From Nocardioides faecalis (GTDB taxonomy: Bacteria > Actinomycetota > Actinomycetes > Propionibacteriales > Nocardioidaceae), in NCBI RefSeq assembly GCF_018388425.1, contig NZ_CP074406.1, positions 620,001 through 684,000 on the forward strand: DNA of 64,000 nucleotides, in the 5' to 3' direction. Below are positions 32,800 through 41,849 of this stretch, piece by piece; position 1 is the first letter of the stretch; every line of letters starts with the position of its first letter. Both the position numbers and the translations under genes were made by a program. The notes under the pieces were generated by a model. It did no database searches. It was not told where the DNA came from and saw only the letters and a program-made list of their open reading frames with translations.

Positions 32800-34290
32800 A
32801 TGAGCAGCGCGCGCACGTACCAGGTCCGCACCTACGGGTGCCAGATGAACGTGCACGACTCCGAGCGCCTCTCCGGCCTCCTGGAGGACGCCGGCTACGC
32901 CGCCGCCCCCGAGGGCGAGCAGGCCGACGTCGTCGTGTTCAACACCTGCGCGGTACGCGAGAACGCTGACAACAAGCTCTACGGCAACCTCGGCCACCTG
33001 GCCCCGGTCAAGGCGTCGCGGCCCGGCATGCAGATCGCCGTCGGCGGCTGCCTGGCCCAGAAGGACCGCGCCACCATCACCGAGCGGGCGCCGTGGGTCG
33101 ACGTCGTCTTCGGCACCCACAACATCGGCTCGCTGCCGGTGCTGCTGGAGCGGGCCCGGGTCCAGGCGGAGGCGCAGGTCGAGATCCTGGAGTCGCTCGA
33201 CGTCTTCCCCTCCACGCTGCCCACCAAGCGCGAGTCCGCCTACGCCGCCTGGGTCTCGGTCAGCGTCGGGTGCAACAACACCTGCACGTTCTGCATCGTC
33301 CCCGCGCTGCGCGGCAAGGAGAAGGACCGCCGCCCCGGTGAGATCCTCGCCGAGGTCGAGGCACTGGTCGCCGAGGGCGTCAGCGAGATCACCCTGCTCG
33401 GCCAGAACGTCAACGCCTACGGCGTGGAGTTCGGCGACCGGCAGGCCTTCTCCAAGCTGCTGCGCGCCTGCGGCGACATCGAGGGCCTGGAGCGGGTCCG
33501 GTTCACCAGCCCCCACCCGGCCGAGTTCACCGACGACGTCATCGAGGCGATGGCGCAGACGCCGAACGTGATGCCGAGCCTGCACATGCCCCTGCAGTCG
33601 GGCTCCTCCAAGGTGCTCAAGGACATGCGCCGCTCCTACCGGCAGGAGAAGTTCCTCGGCATCATCGAGCGCGTCCGCGCCGCGATGCCCGACGCCGCGA
33701 TCACCACCGACATCATCGTCGGCTTCCCCGGTGAGACCGAGGAGGACTTCGCCGAGACCCTCAAGGTGGTCCGGGAGGCCCGGTTCGCCAGCGCCTTCAC
33801 CTTCCAGTACTCCAAGCGCCCCGGCACCCCGGCGGCCACCCTGCCCGACCAGATCCCGCCCGAGGTCGTCCGCGAGCGCTACGAGCGGCTCGCCGCGCTC
33901 GTCAGCGAGATCGCCTGGGAGGAGAACAAGTTGCTGGTCGGCCGCGAGGTGGAGCTCATGGTCGCCGAGGGCGAGGGCCGCAAGGACCGCGAGACGCGGC
34001 GGCTGTCGGGTCGCGCCCCCGACAACCGGCTGGTGCACTTCGAGGCCGACTTCTCGGCCGTGGGCGGGGAGCCGCGCCCCGGCGACATGGTCAGTGTCGA
34101 GATCTCCTACGCCGCGCCGCACCACCTCGTCGCCGACGGCCCGGTGCGCGCGCTGCGGCGGACCCGCTCGGGCGACGCCTGGGAGCGTCGTGCAGGCGCC
34201 CCGGCGGACGACGCGCCCCGCCCGGTGGGCCTCGGCATGCCCTCGCTCGGCGTGCCCGCGCCGCTGCCGGACGCACCCGTCTGCGGTTGA
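32800..34290 (+). CDS. miaB: tRNA-2-methylthio-N6-dimethylallyladenosine synthase
   Basis: The 496-residue radical-SAM methylthiotransferase has the N-terminal UPF0004 cluster cysteines ([30 protein letters not shown]), the radical-SAM motif [16 protein letters not shown] (about 160-175) and a C-terminal TRAM domain. It adds the methylthio group to i6A37 of tRNA, the product of MiaA, which is encoded at 59821-60759. The last 50 residues after TRAM are an Ala/Pro/Arg-rich extension. A hairpin follows at 34299-34318. Confidence 0.93.
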   Translation: MSSARTYQVRTYGCQMNVHDSERLSGLLEDAGYAAAPEGEQADVVVFNTCAVRENADNKLYGNLGHLAPVKASRPGMQIAVGGCLAQKDRATITERAPWVDVVFGTHNIGSLPVLLERARVQAEAQVEILESLDVFPSTLPTKRESAYAAWVSVSVGCNNTCTFCIVPALRGKEKDRRPGEILAEVEALVAEGVSEITLLGQNVNAYGVEFGDRQAFSKLLRACGDIEGLERVRFTSPHPAEFTDDVIEAMAQTPNVMPSLHMPLQSGSSKVLKDMRRSYRQEKFLGIIERVRAAMPDAAITTDIIVGFPGETEEDFAETLKVVREARFASAFTFQYSKRPGTPAATLPDQIPPEVVRERYERLAALVSEIAWEENKLLVGREVELMVAEGEGRKDRETRRLSGRAPDNRLVHFEADFSAVGGEPRPGDMVSVEISYAAPHHLVADGPVRALRRTRSGDAWERRAGAPADDAPRPVGLGMPSLGVPAPLPDAPVCG

Positions 34291-34298
34291 GCGGCCCG

Positions 34299-34318
34299 GT
34301 CCCGGACCGCACCGGGAC
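34299..34318 (+). terminator. Terminator hairpin after miaB
   Basis: GTCCCGG and CCGGGAC flank a six-base loop eight bases after the miaB stop. Confidence 0.5.
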
Positions 34319-34384
34319 GAGAGGCCCACGAGGAATGGCGACTCGGCCCCCGGGGTCCTGCGCCGTAGCGCCCTGGGACCTGGC

Positions 34385-34390
34385 TAGGAT
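34385..34390 (+). promoter_or_regulatory. Candidate -10 box of polysaccharide operon
   Basis: TAGGAT, 82 bases before the first gene, giving a leader of about 75 nt. Upstream, GGTCC (34354) and GGACC (34376) form a loose inverted repeat over the -35 area. Confidence 0.35.
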
Positions 34391-34472
34391 CGGCGCGACC
34401 TGACGGGGGGAACCGCTCAGGCGTGCGCGCTTCGGTTGCGACACGCAGTGACCGAGGGGAGCCTCCTCGCCC

Positions 34473-36788
34473 GTGGGACCCGACATCTCGCCCAGCACGG
34501 GGCCGGTGGCGCCGGACGCGGTGCCGTGGCGCTCCCGCTACCGACGCAAGGTCGCGGTGGTGGACCTGGTCGCGCTGCTGGCGGCGGCCACCGGGGCCTG
34601 GCTGCTGCGGTTCGAGTCGGGGCTCGGCGGCGAGGTCGACGCCCTGCGGGGCGCCGCCGGCGTCAGCCACCTCGTCCTCTCCGTCGTCATCGCCCTGCTG
34701 TGGTGGCTGGTGCTGGCCTGGATCCAGTCGCGTGACCTGATCGTGGTGGGCCGCAGCCTGGACGAGCTGCGTGCCATCGCGCGTGCCACCGCGGTCATGG
34801 TCGGCCTGCTGGGCAGCGCCGCGCTCCTGTTCGCGGTCACTCCCTCGCGCGGCTACCTCGCCGGCGTCTTCGGCCTCGGGGTGCCGCTCCTGCTGCTCGG
34901 CCGCGGCCTGCTGCGCCGCGGCCTGCAGCGGCAACGTCAACGCGGTCGCTCACAGGCGCGCGTGCTGGTGATCGGCACGCTGCGCTCCGCCCGCCGTGTG
35001 GCGCGCACCTTCCGGACCGACCCGGTGCAGGGCTACCAGGTCACCGGCGTGTGGACCCCGGACAGCGCGGCCGACGAGGAGTCGCTGCTCACGTTGCCCA
35101 CCGACGAGCCTCGTCCGTGGATCCCCGTCCTGGGCAGCACGCACGAGGTCTTGGAGGCCGTCGCCGTCGCCGCAGCCGACACCGTCATCGTCACCGACAG
35201 CGAGCAGCTGGGCCCCGACGGACTGAGCTCGCTGGCCTGGTCGCTGGAGAGCCTCGGGGTGGACCTGCTGGTCTCGCCGAACGTCGTGGGAGTCGCCCCG
35301 CCGCGGATCAGCATCCGCGACATCTCCAACGTGCCCTACGTGCACATCGAGTCCCCGCGCTCCAAGGCCGCGGCGGGCCTGCGCAAGCTCAGTCTCGGAC
35401 GGGTGCTGAGCGCCGTCGCCCTGGTGGGCCTCAGCCCCCTGCTGGCCGGGATCGCCCTCGGCGTCCGGCTGTCCGGCCCCGGCCCGGTGCTCGAGCGGCA
35501 CCGCCGTGTCGGGGCCGGCGGCACGCCGTACTCGCTCCACCAGTTCCGCATCACCCGGCCGGGCGCGTCCTCGACCGGACGCCCGGAGGCCCTGGACGTC
35601 ACCGACGACCCGCGGCTGACGCGGTTCGGTGCGTTCCTGCGCCGCTACGGCCTCGACGAGCTGCCCCAGCTGTTCAACGTGCTGCGCGGCGAGATGAGCC
35701 TCATCGGCCCGCGGCCGCTGAGCCCGGAGCAGTACGCCTCGATCCCCGAGGCGCACGCACAGCGGCGTCTGCTCGTGCGTCCTGGCGTGATGGGGGTGTG
35801 GCGCACCACCGGCGAGACGGTGCCCACGGTCGAGGAGATGACCAGGCTCGACCTGGAGTACGTCGACAACTGGTCGCTGACCAGCGACCTGGGCATCGGG
35901 CTCCTGCTGGCGCGGCGCCTGGTCTCCCGGTTCTTCCTGCTGCGGGTCGTCCGGCGCTGGCAGGCACGCCTGCTCGCGGGCTCGCCCGACAGCGCGGTCC
36001 GGCTGAGGCTGGACGCCCGCGGCGAGGTCCGGCTCAACGACTACCCGCTGTTCACCGGCAGCCTGGTGGCGTTGCTGGAGAAGGTCGAGGACCTGCTCGC
36101 CTTGCGCCGGCCGACCCTGATGGTGACCACCAACGTGGACCAGATCCTCGACCTGGAGCGACAGGCCAAGACCGTGGACGTGTACGACGCCGCGGACGTG
36201 ATCGTGCTCGACGGCATGCCGGTCGTACAGCTGGCCCGGATGCTCGGCGCCGACGACGTGCACCGGCACACCGGAGCCGACCTGCTGCCGCTGCTGGCCG
36301 CGGAGTCGGTCGCACGCCGCTGGCGGATCGCGGTGATGGGCGGCGCCGACGACGTGGCGCAGCGCGCCGTCGCGGCGCTGCGCACGGCGCACCCCGGCAC
36401 GACGATCGACGCCGTCGACTTCCCGCTGCTCGACGGGCTGGAGGACCCTGCCTCGCTGAAGGTCATCGAGGACCTGCGTGTCCTGGACCCCGACATCGTG
36501 TTCGTCTGCCTCGGCGCCCCCAAGCAGGAGCTGTGGTACCTGCAGTGGCGAGAGCTGCTGCCGCCGGCGCTCTACATCGGTGCCGGGGCCGCCGTCGACT
36601 TCGCCGCCCAGCAGGTGACCCGGGCGCCGGTGGTGCTGCAGCGGCTCGGCCTGGAGTGGACGTGGCGCCTGGCCCAGGAGCCACGGCGGCTGGCCGGGCG
36701 CTACCTGGCGAAGGGACCGAGATTCCTGTGGGTGATCGGTCGCTCCCTGCTGCGCCGCGACGGAGCCCAGCAGGACTACCGTGGCTGA
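34473..36788 (+). CDS. Fusion: phosphoglycosyl transferase (WbaP-like) + WecG/TagA glycosyltransferase
   Basis: This 771-residue protein joins two enzymes. Residues 25-145 hold four or five membrane spans; 160-290 a Rossmann-like region (ARVLVIGTLRSARR); 300-490 a bacterial sugar transferase domain with the catalytic Asp-Glu at 395-396 (LDELPQLFNVLRGEMSLIGP). From about 520 follows a WecG/TagA/CpsF domain (TTNVDQILDL, FVCLGAPKQELW, RAPVVLQRLGLEWTWRL). The first would put a sugar phosphate on undecaprenyl phosphate and the second add the next sugar. The usual KFRTM segment is altered to HQFRIT. The start is GTG 34473; the next gene overlaps by 8 bp. Confidence 0.88.
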   Translation: MGPDISPSTGPVAPDAVPWRSRYRRKVAVVDLVALLAAATGAWLLRFESGLGGEVDALRGAAGVSHLVLSVVIALLWWLVLAWIQSRDLIVVGRSLDELRAIARATAVMVGLLGSAALLFAVTPSRGYLAGVFGLGVPLLLLGRGLLRRGLQRQRQRGRSQARVLVIGTLRSARRVARTFRTDPVQGYQVTGVWTPDSAADEESLLTLPTDEPRPWIPVLGSTHEVLEAVAVAAADTVIVTDSEQLGPDGLSSLAWSLESLGVDLLVSPNVVGVAPPRISIRDISNVPYVHIESPRSKAAAGLRKLSLGRVLSAVALVGLSPLLAGIALGVRLSGPGPVLERHRRVGAGGTPYSLHQFRITRPGASSTGRPEALDVTDDPRLTRFGAFLRRYGLDELPQLFNVLRGEMSLIGPRPLSPEQYASIPEAHAQRRLLVRPGVMGVWRTTGETVPTVEEMTRLDLEYVDNWSLTSDLGIGLLLARRLVSRFFLLRVVRRWQARLLAGSPDSAVRLRLDARGEVRLNDYPLFTGSLVALLEKVEDLLALRRPTLMVTTNVDQILDLERQAKTVDVYDAADVIVLDGMPVVQLARMLGADDVHRHTGADLLPLLAAESVARRWRIAVMGGADDVAQRAVAALRTAHPGTTIDAVDFPLLDGLEDPASLKVIEDLRVLDPDIVFVCLGAPKQELWYLQWRELLPPALYIGAGAAVDFAAQQVTRAPVVLQRLGLEWTWRLAQEPRRLAGRYLAKGPRFLWVIGRSLLRRDGAQQDYRG

Positions 36789-38352
36789 GCCGACCGGCCC
36801 CGGGCCGGGGTCGGAGCCGTCGGTCCGAGGGGGCGACTCCCTCGCGGTCCGGGGCGTGGGCAGCGACTGGACGTCCCCCGAAGAGGTCGCAGCACGGATG
36901 GTGCGCTCCTCGGACCGTCCGCTGAGCGGGACCTGGCGTGACCGCTACGTCCGCTACGTCCGGACCGGGGACGTGGCCGGTCTGGTGCTGGCCGGTGCCG
37001 TGGCGACCCTGGTCCGCTACCAGCGGGACGGGCTCGTCGGCGTGCCCGAGGTGGACGCGCGTTACGCGCTGATCAGCCTGGGTCTGGTCGCGGTCTGGGC
37101 GCTCACGCTGCGCTGGGTGGGCGTCTACGACCGCAAGGTCCTGGTCGAGGGCGACGAGGAGTACCGTCTCGCCGCCCGTGCCGCGGTGCTCACCTTCGCG
37201 GTCGCCGCCAGCGTGGCCACCCTCGTCACCTTCGGCCTCTCCCGCCTCTACCTGGCGATCTTCCTCGGCACCGGCCTGCTCGCCACCCTGGGGACGCGCA
37301 AGGTGTTGCGCACGGTGCTGGCACGACGCCGGCTGGCCGGTCGCTCGCTCAACCGGGTGCTCGTCATCGGTGGGGCGCGTGCCGCGCGGACGATGGCCGC
37401 CTCCTTCGCCGCCCACCCCGCCGCCGGCTACCACGTGCAGGGCGTGTGGTGGCCGACCCGATCGGCCCACTACGGCTCGGTGATCGAGGTGGCCGGGAAC
37501 CAGGTGCGCTCCTACGGCTGGGACGCCACGCTGGAGGAGGCGCTGGAGGGCGTGGGTGCCGACACGGTCATCGTGACCGACACCGAGCTGCTGGGCAACG
37601 AGGGCCTCAAGGCGCTCGGCTGGGCGCTCCAAGGATCCGGGATCGACCTGCTGCTCTCGCCGAACGTGGTCGACGTGGCCGGCCCGCGCGTGCACGTGCG
37701 GGCGGTGGCGAACCTGCCGTTGCTCCACCTCGACGAGCCGCAGTTCGCCGGCGCCGCCCAGATCGGCAAGGTCGCCTTCGACAAGGTCGTCGCCTCCGTC
37801 GCGCTGCTCCTGGCCAGCCCGCTGCTGCTCGTCACTGCACTGGCCGTCAGGGCGACCAGCCCGGGGCCGGTGCTCTACGGCTCGCGCCGGGTGGGGGTGG
37901 GCGGCCGGGAGTTCCGGATGCTGAAGTTCCGCACGATGGTCGACGGTGCCGACGGACTGGTCGCCGACCTCTCCCACCTCGACACCGGCGCGGGACCCCT
38001 GTTCAAGGCGAAGGACGACCCACGGGTGACCCGGGTCGGCCGGGTGTTGCGGCGCTACAGCATCGATGAGCTGCCACAGCTGTTCAACGTGCTGCGCGGG
38101 GACATGAGCCTGGTGGGGCCGCGACCGCCGCTGCCCTCGGAGGTCGCCGGCTGGGCCGACGGCGTGGAACGCCGGCTGCTGGTGCGTCAGGGGATGACCG
38201 GTCTGTGGCAGGTCAGCGGCCGATCCGACCTGCAGTGGGAGGACGCCGTACGCCTGGACCTGGACTACGTGGAGAACTGGTCGATGACCCGGGACCTGCA
38301 GATCATCTGGCGCACCGTGCGGGCTGTGCTGCGTTCCGACGGCGCGTACTGA
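36781..38352 (+). CDS. Polyprenyl glycosylphosphotransferase (WbaP/CpsE-like)
   Basis: The 523-residue membrane protein has the same layout as its neighbour without the WecG part: four spans (about 60-170), a Rossmann-like region (NRVLVIGGARAART) and a canonical transferase domain with FRMLKFRTMVDGADGL, SIDELPQLFNVL and DMSLVGPRPPLP. All expected motifs are intact, so this is probably the main initiating enzyme of the exopolysaccharide, loading a hexose-1-phosphate onto undecaprenyl phosphate. The GTG start overlaps the fusion gene by 8 bp. Confidence 0.9.
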   Translation: MAEPTGPGPGSEPSVRGGDSLAVRGVGSDWTSPEEVAARMVRSSDRPLSGTWRDRYVRYVRTGDVAGLVLAGAVATLVRYQRDGLVGVPEVDARYALISLGLVAVWALTLRWVGVYDRKVLVEGDEEYRLAARAAVLTFAVAASVATLVTFGLSRLYLAIFLGTGLLATLGTRKVLRTVLARRRLAGRSLNRVLVIGGARAARTMAASFAAHPAAGYHVQGVWWPTRSAHYGSVIEVAGNQVRSYGWDATLEEALEGVGADTVIVTDTELLGNEGLKALGWALQGSGIDLLLSPNVVDVAGPRVHVRAVANLPLLHLDEPQFAGAAQIGKVAFDKVVASVALLLASPLLLVTALAVRATSPGPVLYGSRRVGVGGREFRMLKFRTMVDGADGLVADLSHLDTGAGPLFKAKDDPRVTRVGRVLRRYSIDELPQLFNVLRGDMSLVGPRPPLPSEVAGWADGVERRLLVRQGMTGLWQVSGRSDLQWEDAVRLDLDYVENWSMTRDLQIIWRTVRAVLRSDGAY

Positions 38353-38434
38353 ACCGACCGCCCGCCTGGGCCGCCCGGCTGTGGGAGGATGCGGCCGGCA
38401 TCGCCGACCGGACGTGCCGAGAGGGGGCGGGACG

Positions 38435-39826
38435 GTGGACCTGCGCGACTACCTGCTGTTGCTGCTGCGTCGCTGGCCCCTGTTCGCCGCGGTCCTCGTC
38501 GCTGCCGCGGGAGCGCTGGGCCTCGGCTCCCTGGCCATCGACCCGACGTACCAGGCCACCTCGTCGGTCTACGTGCACGCCCAGCTCGTCGAGCCCACGG
38601 TCGCCGACCGGGAGGCCGGGGACAAGATCGTCCAGGGTCGGCTGAAGAGCTATGCGGAGGCGGCGACCTCCGAGTCGGTGCTGCGGCCGGTCATCGACCG
38701 CCTCGACCTCGATGGCGACTACGCCACGCTGAGCCGCACGGTCGAGGCCCAGGTGGCCAGCGACTCGAGGATCATCGCGATCACGGTGCGCTCCACCGAC
38801 CCCGAGCAGGCGGCGGCGATCGCCAACGGCATCGCCAAGCAGCTCCCGCTGAGCGCGGCGGCGATGGACGGCGAGACCAGCGCGGTCACCGCCACCATCC
38901 AGTTCAGCCCGGTGCAGCGGGCGCTCGTGCCGGCCGACCCGGTGGCCCCCAACCGCAAGCTCATCGGCGCCGTCGCCCTGCTCGTCGGGCTGTTCCTCGC
39001 CATCGCCGTCGTCGTGCTCGTGGAGACCTTCGACACCCGGCTCCGGCGCGGGGACCAGGTCGCCGGCAGCGGGGTGCGGCTGCTGGGCGGGATCCCGCGG
39101 GTGCGCGGCGCGGCCGCCAAGGAGCTGATCGGCAACCGGACCCCGGTCGAGGTGGCCGAGCTCTACCGCACCATCGGGCTCGAGGTGCTGTTCAGCGCCG
39201 GCTCGCTGCCGCTGGCCCTCGTGGTCACCGGGGTCCGCCCCGGGTCCGGCGCCACCACCGTCGCCGCCGACCTGGCCACCTCGTGGTCGGAGGCGGGCAA
39301 CCGGGTGCTCTACGTCGACCTCGACGTCTCGGGCAGCCGGCTGGCCCCGCTGGTCGGCGTCCCCGACACCGCAGGGCTCTTGGACGTGATGGCCGGGCGC
39401 GTGGACCTCGACATGGCCCTGTTCTACTGGGACGAGGGCGGGTTCTCCGTGCTCCCGCTCGGCTCCGGGCAGCTGAACGCCGCCGAGATGCTCGGCGGCA
39501 AGCAGATGCGTCAGCTGCTCGAGCTGCTCTCCGAGCTCTTCGACGTCGTCGTCTTCGACACGCCGCCGATGCTGCACTCGCCGGTCACCGGCATGCTGCT
39601 GCGGCACGCGCCCAACGCGGTGGTCGTCGCGCAGGCCGGCCGCACCCGGCTCGCCGAGTTCGAGCAGACCGCCGCGGCGGTGCGTCGTACCGGAGCCCGG
39701 GTGCTGGGTGCGGTGCTCACCCGCACGCCCCGGGGGATCGACGCGCCCCACGGTGCGGACCGGTCACGGGGCTCCTCGCGGCCCGAGCGCGAAGCGGACC
39801 CGGCGTGGATGTCGGGGGAGGACTGA
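38435..39826 (+). CDS. Wzz-like chain-length protein with degenerate CpsD/BY-kinase domain
   Basis: The 463-residue protein begins with a Wzz domain: spans at about 14-34 and 180-202 bound an extracytoplasmic loop (TYQATSSVYVHAQ...). A CpsD-like P-loop fold follows from about 250. The Walker A is GVRPGSGATTVAADLA, so the essential Lys is Ala (A273). Walker B VVVFDTPPML is present, Walker A' (VLYVDLDVSGSRL) lacks the usual Arg-Pro, and there is no Tyr cluster at the C-terminus. It probably controls chain length and export without kinase activity. GTG 38435 has a G-rich ribosome site. Confidence 0.82.
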   Translation: MDLRDYLLLLLRRWPLFAAVLVAAAGALGLGSLAIDPTYQATSSVYVHAQLVEPTVADREAGDKIVQGRLKSYAEAATSESVLRPVIDRLDLDGDYATLSRTVEAQVASDSRIIAITVRSTDPEQAAAIANGIAKQLPLSAAAMDGETSAVTATIQFSPVQRALVPADPVAPNRKLIGAVALLVGLFLAIAVVVLVETFDTRLRRGDQVAGSGVRLLGGIPRVRGAAAKELIGNRTPVEVAELYRTIGLEVLFSAGSLPLALVVTGVRPGSGATTVAADLATSWSEAGNRVLYVDLDVSGSRLAPLVGVPDTAGLLDVMAGRVDLDMALFYWDEGGFSVLPLGSGQLNAAEMLGGKQMRQLLELLSELFDVVVFDTPPMLHSPVTGMLLRHAPNAVVVAQAGRTRLAEFEQTAAAVRRTGARVLGAVLTRTPRGIDAPHGADRSRGSSRPEREADPAWMSGED

Positions 39827-39827
39827 G

Positions 39828-40691
39828 ATGAGGCTGCTGGTCGTCACCCCGATGCACGACGAGGAGGACAACGTCGCCGGGCTGTGCGCCATGCTCCGGG
39901 CGCAGACCTTCCAGGACTTCGACTGGTACGTCGTCGACGACGGCTCCACCGACGAGACCGTGCCGCGCTTGCGCGCCGCCGACGTCGAAGGGCGTGCCCG
40001 ACTGGTCTCCAAGGCCAACGACGGCGGCCTGATCGGCGGCTCGGCCTACACCTCGTGGCGCTACGGCGTCAGCGCCGCGCTGGCCGAGCGGGACGACTAC
40101 ACGCACGTGATGAAGCTCGACGCCGATGTACGGCTGGCCCCTGACTACCTGGCGCGGATCGTGCCGCAGGCGAGCGGGGACGTGGGGATCGCCGGCGGGA
40201 TCATCGTCTCGGCGGGCATGGCCGAGCAGAAGTTCCACGTGCCCGGCCCGGTCAAGCTGTTCACCCGCGCGGCCTACCACCACGCCGAGACGCTGCCGGC
40301 GGCGATCGGCAACGACGTGATGGACGAGGTCGCGGTCGCCGAGGCCGGGCTGCGCACCCTGGTCGACCCGGCGGCGCGTTTCGAGCTGGCGCGCGAGATC
40401 GGGGCCAGCGAGGGACGGGTGCACGGCCGCTATCGCAACGGCCGGGTCTGCCGCTGGACCGGCTACGACCCGCTCTACTTCCTCCTCCACGTCGCGCGGT
40501 ACGCGCTGCGCCGCCCCTACCTCGTCGGCGCCCTCGCCATCCTCTGGGGATACCTGCGCGCGGGCGCGGGTCCCTACCCGGCGACCCTGAAGGTGGCGCA
40601 CGCCCGGATGCAGCGGGCCAAGCTGCGTCACGCCGTCGGGCGCCCAGTCGACTTCTACCGACGCGCCTACCAGGTGCCGGACCGGGCCTGA
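39828..40691 (+). CDS. Family 2 glycosyltransferase
   Basis: The 287-residue GT-A enzyme starts with LLVVTPMHDEEDNVAGLCAM, has WYVVDDGSTDET (about 32-43) and KLDADVRLAPDYL (about 90-102) with the metal-binding DxD, then a C-terminal amphipathic or membrane helix (YLVGALAILWGYLRAGAG). It would add a sugar to the lipid-linked repeat unit on the cytoplasmic face. ATG lies one base after the Wzz-like stop, so the four genes from 34473 form one operon. A hairpin at 40691-40712 ends it. Confidence 0.88.
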   Translation: MRLLVVTPMHDEEDNVAGLCAMLRAQTFQDFDWYVVDDGSTDETVPRLRAADVEGRARLVSKANDGGLIGGSAYTSWRYGVSAALAERDDYTHVMKLDADVRLAPDYLARIVPQASGDVGIAGGIIVSAGMAEQKFHVPGPVKLFTRAAYHHAETLPAAIGNDVMDEVAVAEAGLRTLVDPAARFELAREIGASEGRVHGRYRNGRVCRWTGYDPLYFLLHVARYALRRPYLVGALAILWGYLRAGAGPYPATLKVAHARMQRAKLRHAVGRPVDFYRRAYQVPDRA

Positions 40692-40712
40692 GCCGGCCTA
40701 CGCGGCCGGGCT
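40691..40712. terminator. Convergent-gap hairpin
   Basis: CCGGCC (40693-40698) and GGCCGG (40704-40709) with outer AG/CT pairing enclose TACGC, in the 36-bp gap between two converging glycosyltransferase genes. Confidence 0.5.
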
Positions 40713-40727
40713 GAGCAGGTCCGGCGC

Positions 40728-41849
40728 TCAGCGGTTCCGCGGCGAGTGCCGACCGAAGGCGGGGTCGGCGACCAGAGCGGCGCGGTTGGCGCGCTGGTCG
40801 GCGAGCGGGTCCCGCGTGCGCGGCGGAGCGGGAGCGGCCCGCACGGTGCGGTAGATGCGCCGGTGCAGGTCCGCGTGCGTCGCCCAGTCACGGCGGGACA
40901 GGTCCGGACCGGCGGTCGGCCGGGAGGCGGTCGCGGCGTAGGCCGCGGCCAGCACCTGCGCGGTCAGCGGGCCGTCGTACAGGTGCAGCCAGTCGGCGCC
41001 GACCTCCGCACGGATCGCCAGGTTCGCCGCACTGGACGGCGCCAGGACCGGGGTGCCGAGGCTGAGCGCGTAGAGCAGCGCCCCGGAGTTGTACATGGCC
41101 CGGTAGGGCAGCACCACCAGCCGGTGGCGGCGCACGAGCGCGGCCAGCTCGACGTCCGGCAGGTGCCGCTCGTCCAGGGTGACCGCGGTGGTGCCGTCCA
41201 CGGCAGCGCGCAGCCGGGCGCCGTACGCCTCGTCCACCGGCCGGCCGGCCAGCACGGTCGGTACGCCGGCCTCGCCGGCGGCCGCGACCAGGGTCTCGAT
41301 CTCCTTGTACGGGCGCAGCAACCCGAAGAGCAGCGCACCTTCGTGCACGTCCGCGGCCTGGGCGGTCTGGGCGGCCTGGGCGGGCGCGTGCGCGCGCAGC
41401 CAGTCGGTGTAGTCGGGGTGCAGCGCCACGACGCCGAGCGCGGTGTCGTTGTCGGCCGACTCGTTGAGGTAGACCCGGATCGAGGTCAGCCGGTCCAGCC
41501 GGCGGGTCACGAAGCGCTCGAGCCGGCCGGTGCCCTCGTGGGTGGCCACGTTGTGCCAGGTGCGCACCACCGGCACCCGGCGACGTCGGACCCGGCCCAG
41601 CAGCCACAGCGTGAGCAGGGTCTTGATCGCGGTGCGCAACGGGTTGGCGCCGTGGGCGAGCTGGTGCGGCCACTGCACGTGGAGCACGTCGAGACGCCCG
41701 CGCAGCGCGTCGGCGGGGGTCAGGAAACGCACGTCCACGCCGTCGGGGCCCGCCGTGACCCCGGCGACGAGCTGGTGGAGGTAGGGGTTGTCGGCGTCCT
41801 TGAGCGGGCCGGTGGAGAACAGCACGACCGGCCGGCGCGCGGACGTCAT
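40728..41849 (-). CDS. GT-B type glycosyltransferase
   Basis: The 373-residue protein opens with VVLFSTGPLKDADNPYLHQL, has LHVQWPHQL (about 55-63), VVRTWHNVATHEG (about 92-104) and a C-terminal nucleotide-sugar domain (LLFGLLRPYKEIETL; YNSGALLYALSLGTPVLAP). This is the pattern of retaining GT-B enzymes near GumK/GT4-like proteins. The ATG overlaps the flippase stop (ATGA), so the two are coupled and read opposite to the upstream operon. It probably finishes the repeat unit. Confidence 0.8.
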   Translation of the reverse strand: MTSARRPVVLFSTGPLKDADNPYLHQLVAGVTAGPDGVDVRFLTPADALRGRLDVLHVQWPHQLAHGANPLRTAIKTLLTLWLLGRVRRRRVPVVRTWHNVATHEGTGRLERFVTRRLDRLTSIRVYLNESADNDTALGVVALHPDYTDWLRAHAPAQAAQTAQAADVHEGALLFGLLRPYKEIETLVAAAGEAGVPTVLAGRPVDEAYGARLRAAVDGTTAVTLDERHLPDVELAALVRRHRLVVLPYRAMYNSGALLYALSLGTPVLAPSSAANLAIRAEVGADWLHLYDGPLTAQVLAAAYAATASRPTAGPDLSRRDWATHADLHRRIYRTVRAAPAPPRTRDPLADQRANRAALVADPAFGRHSPRNR

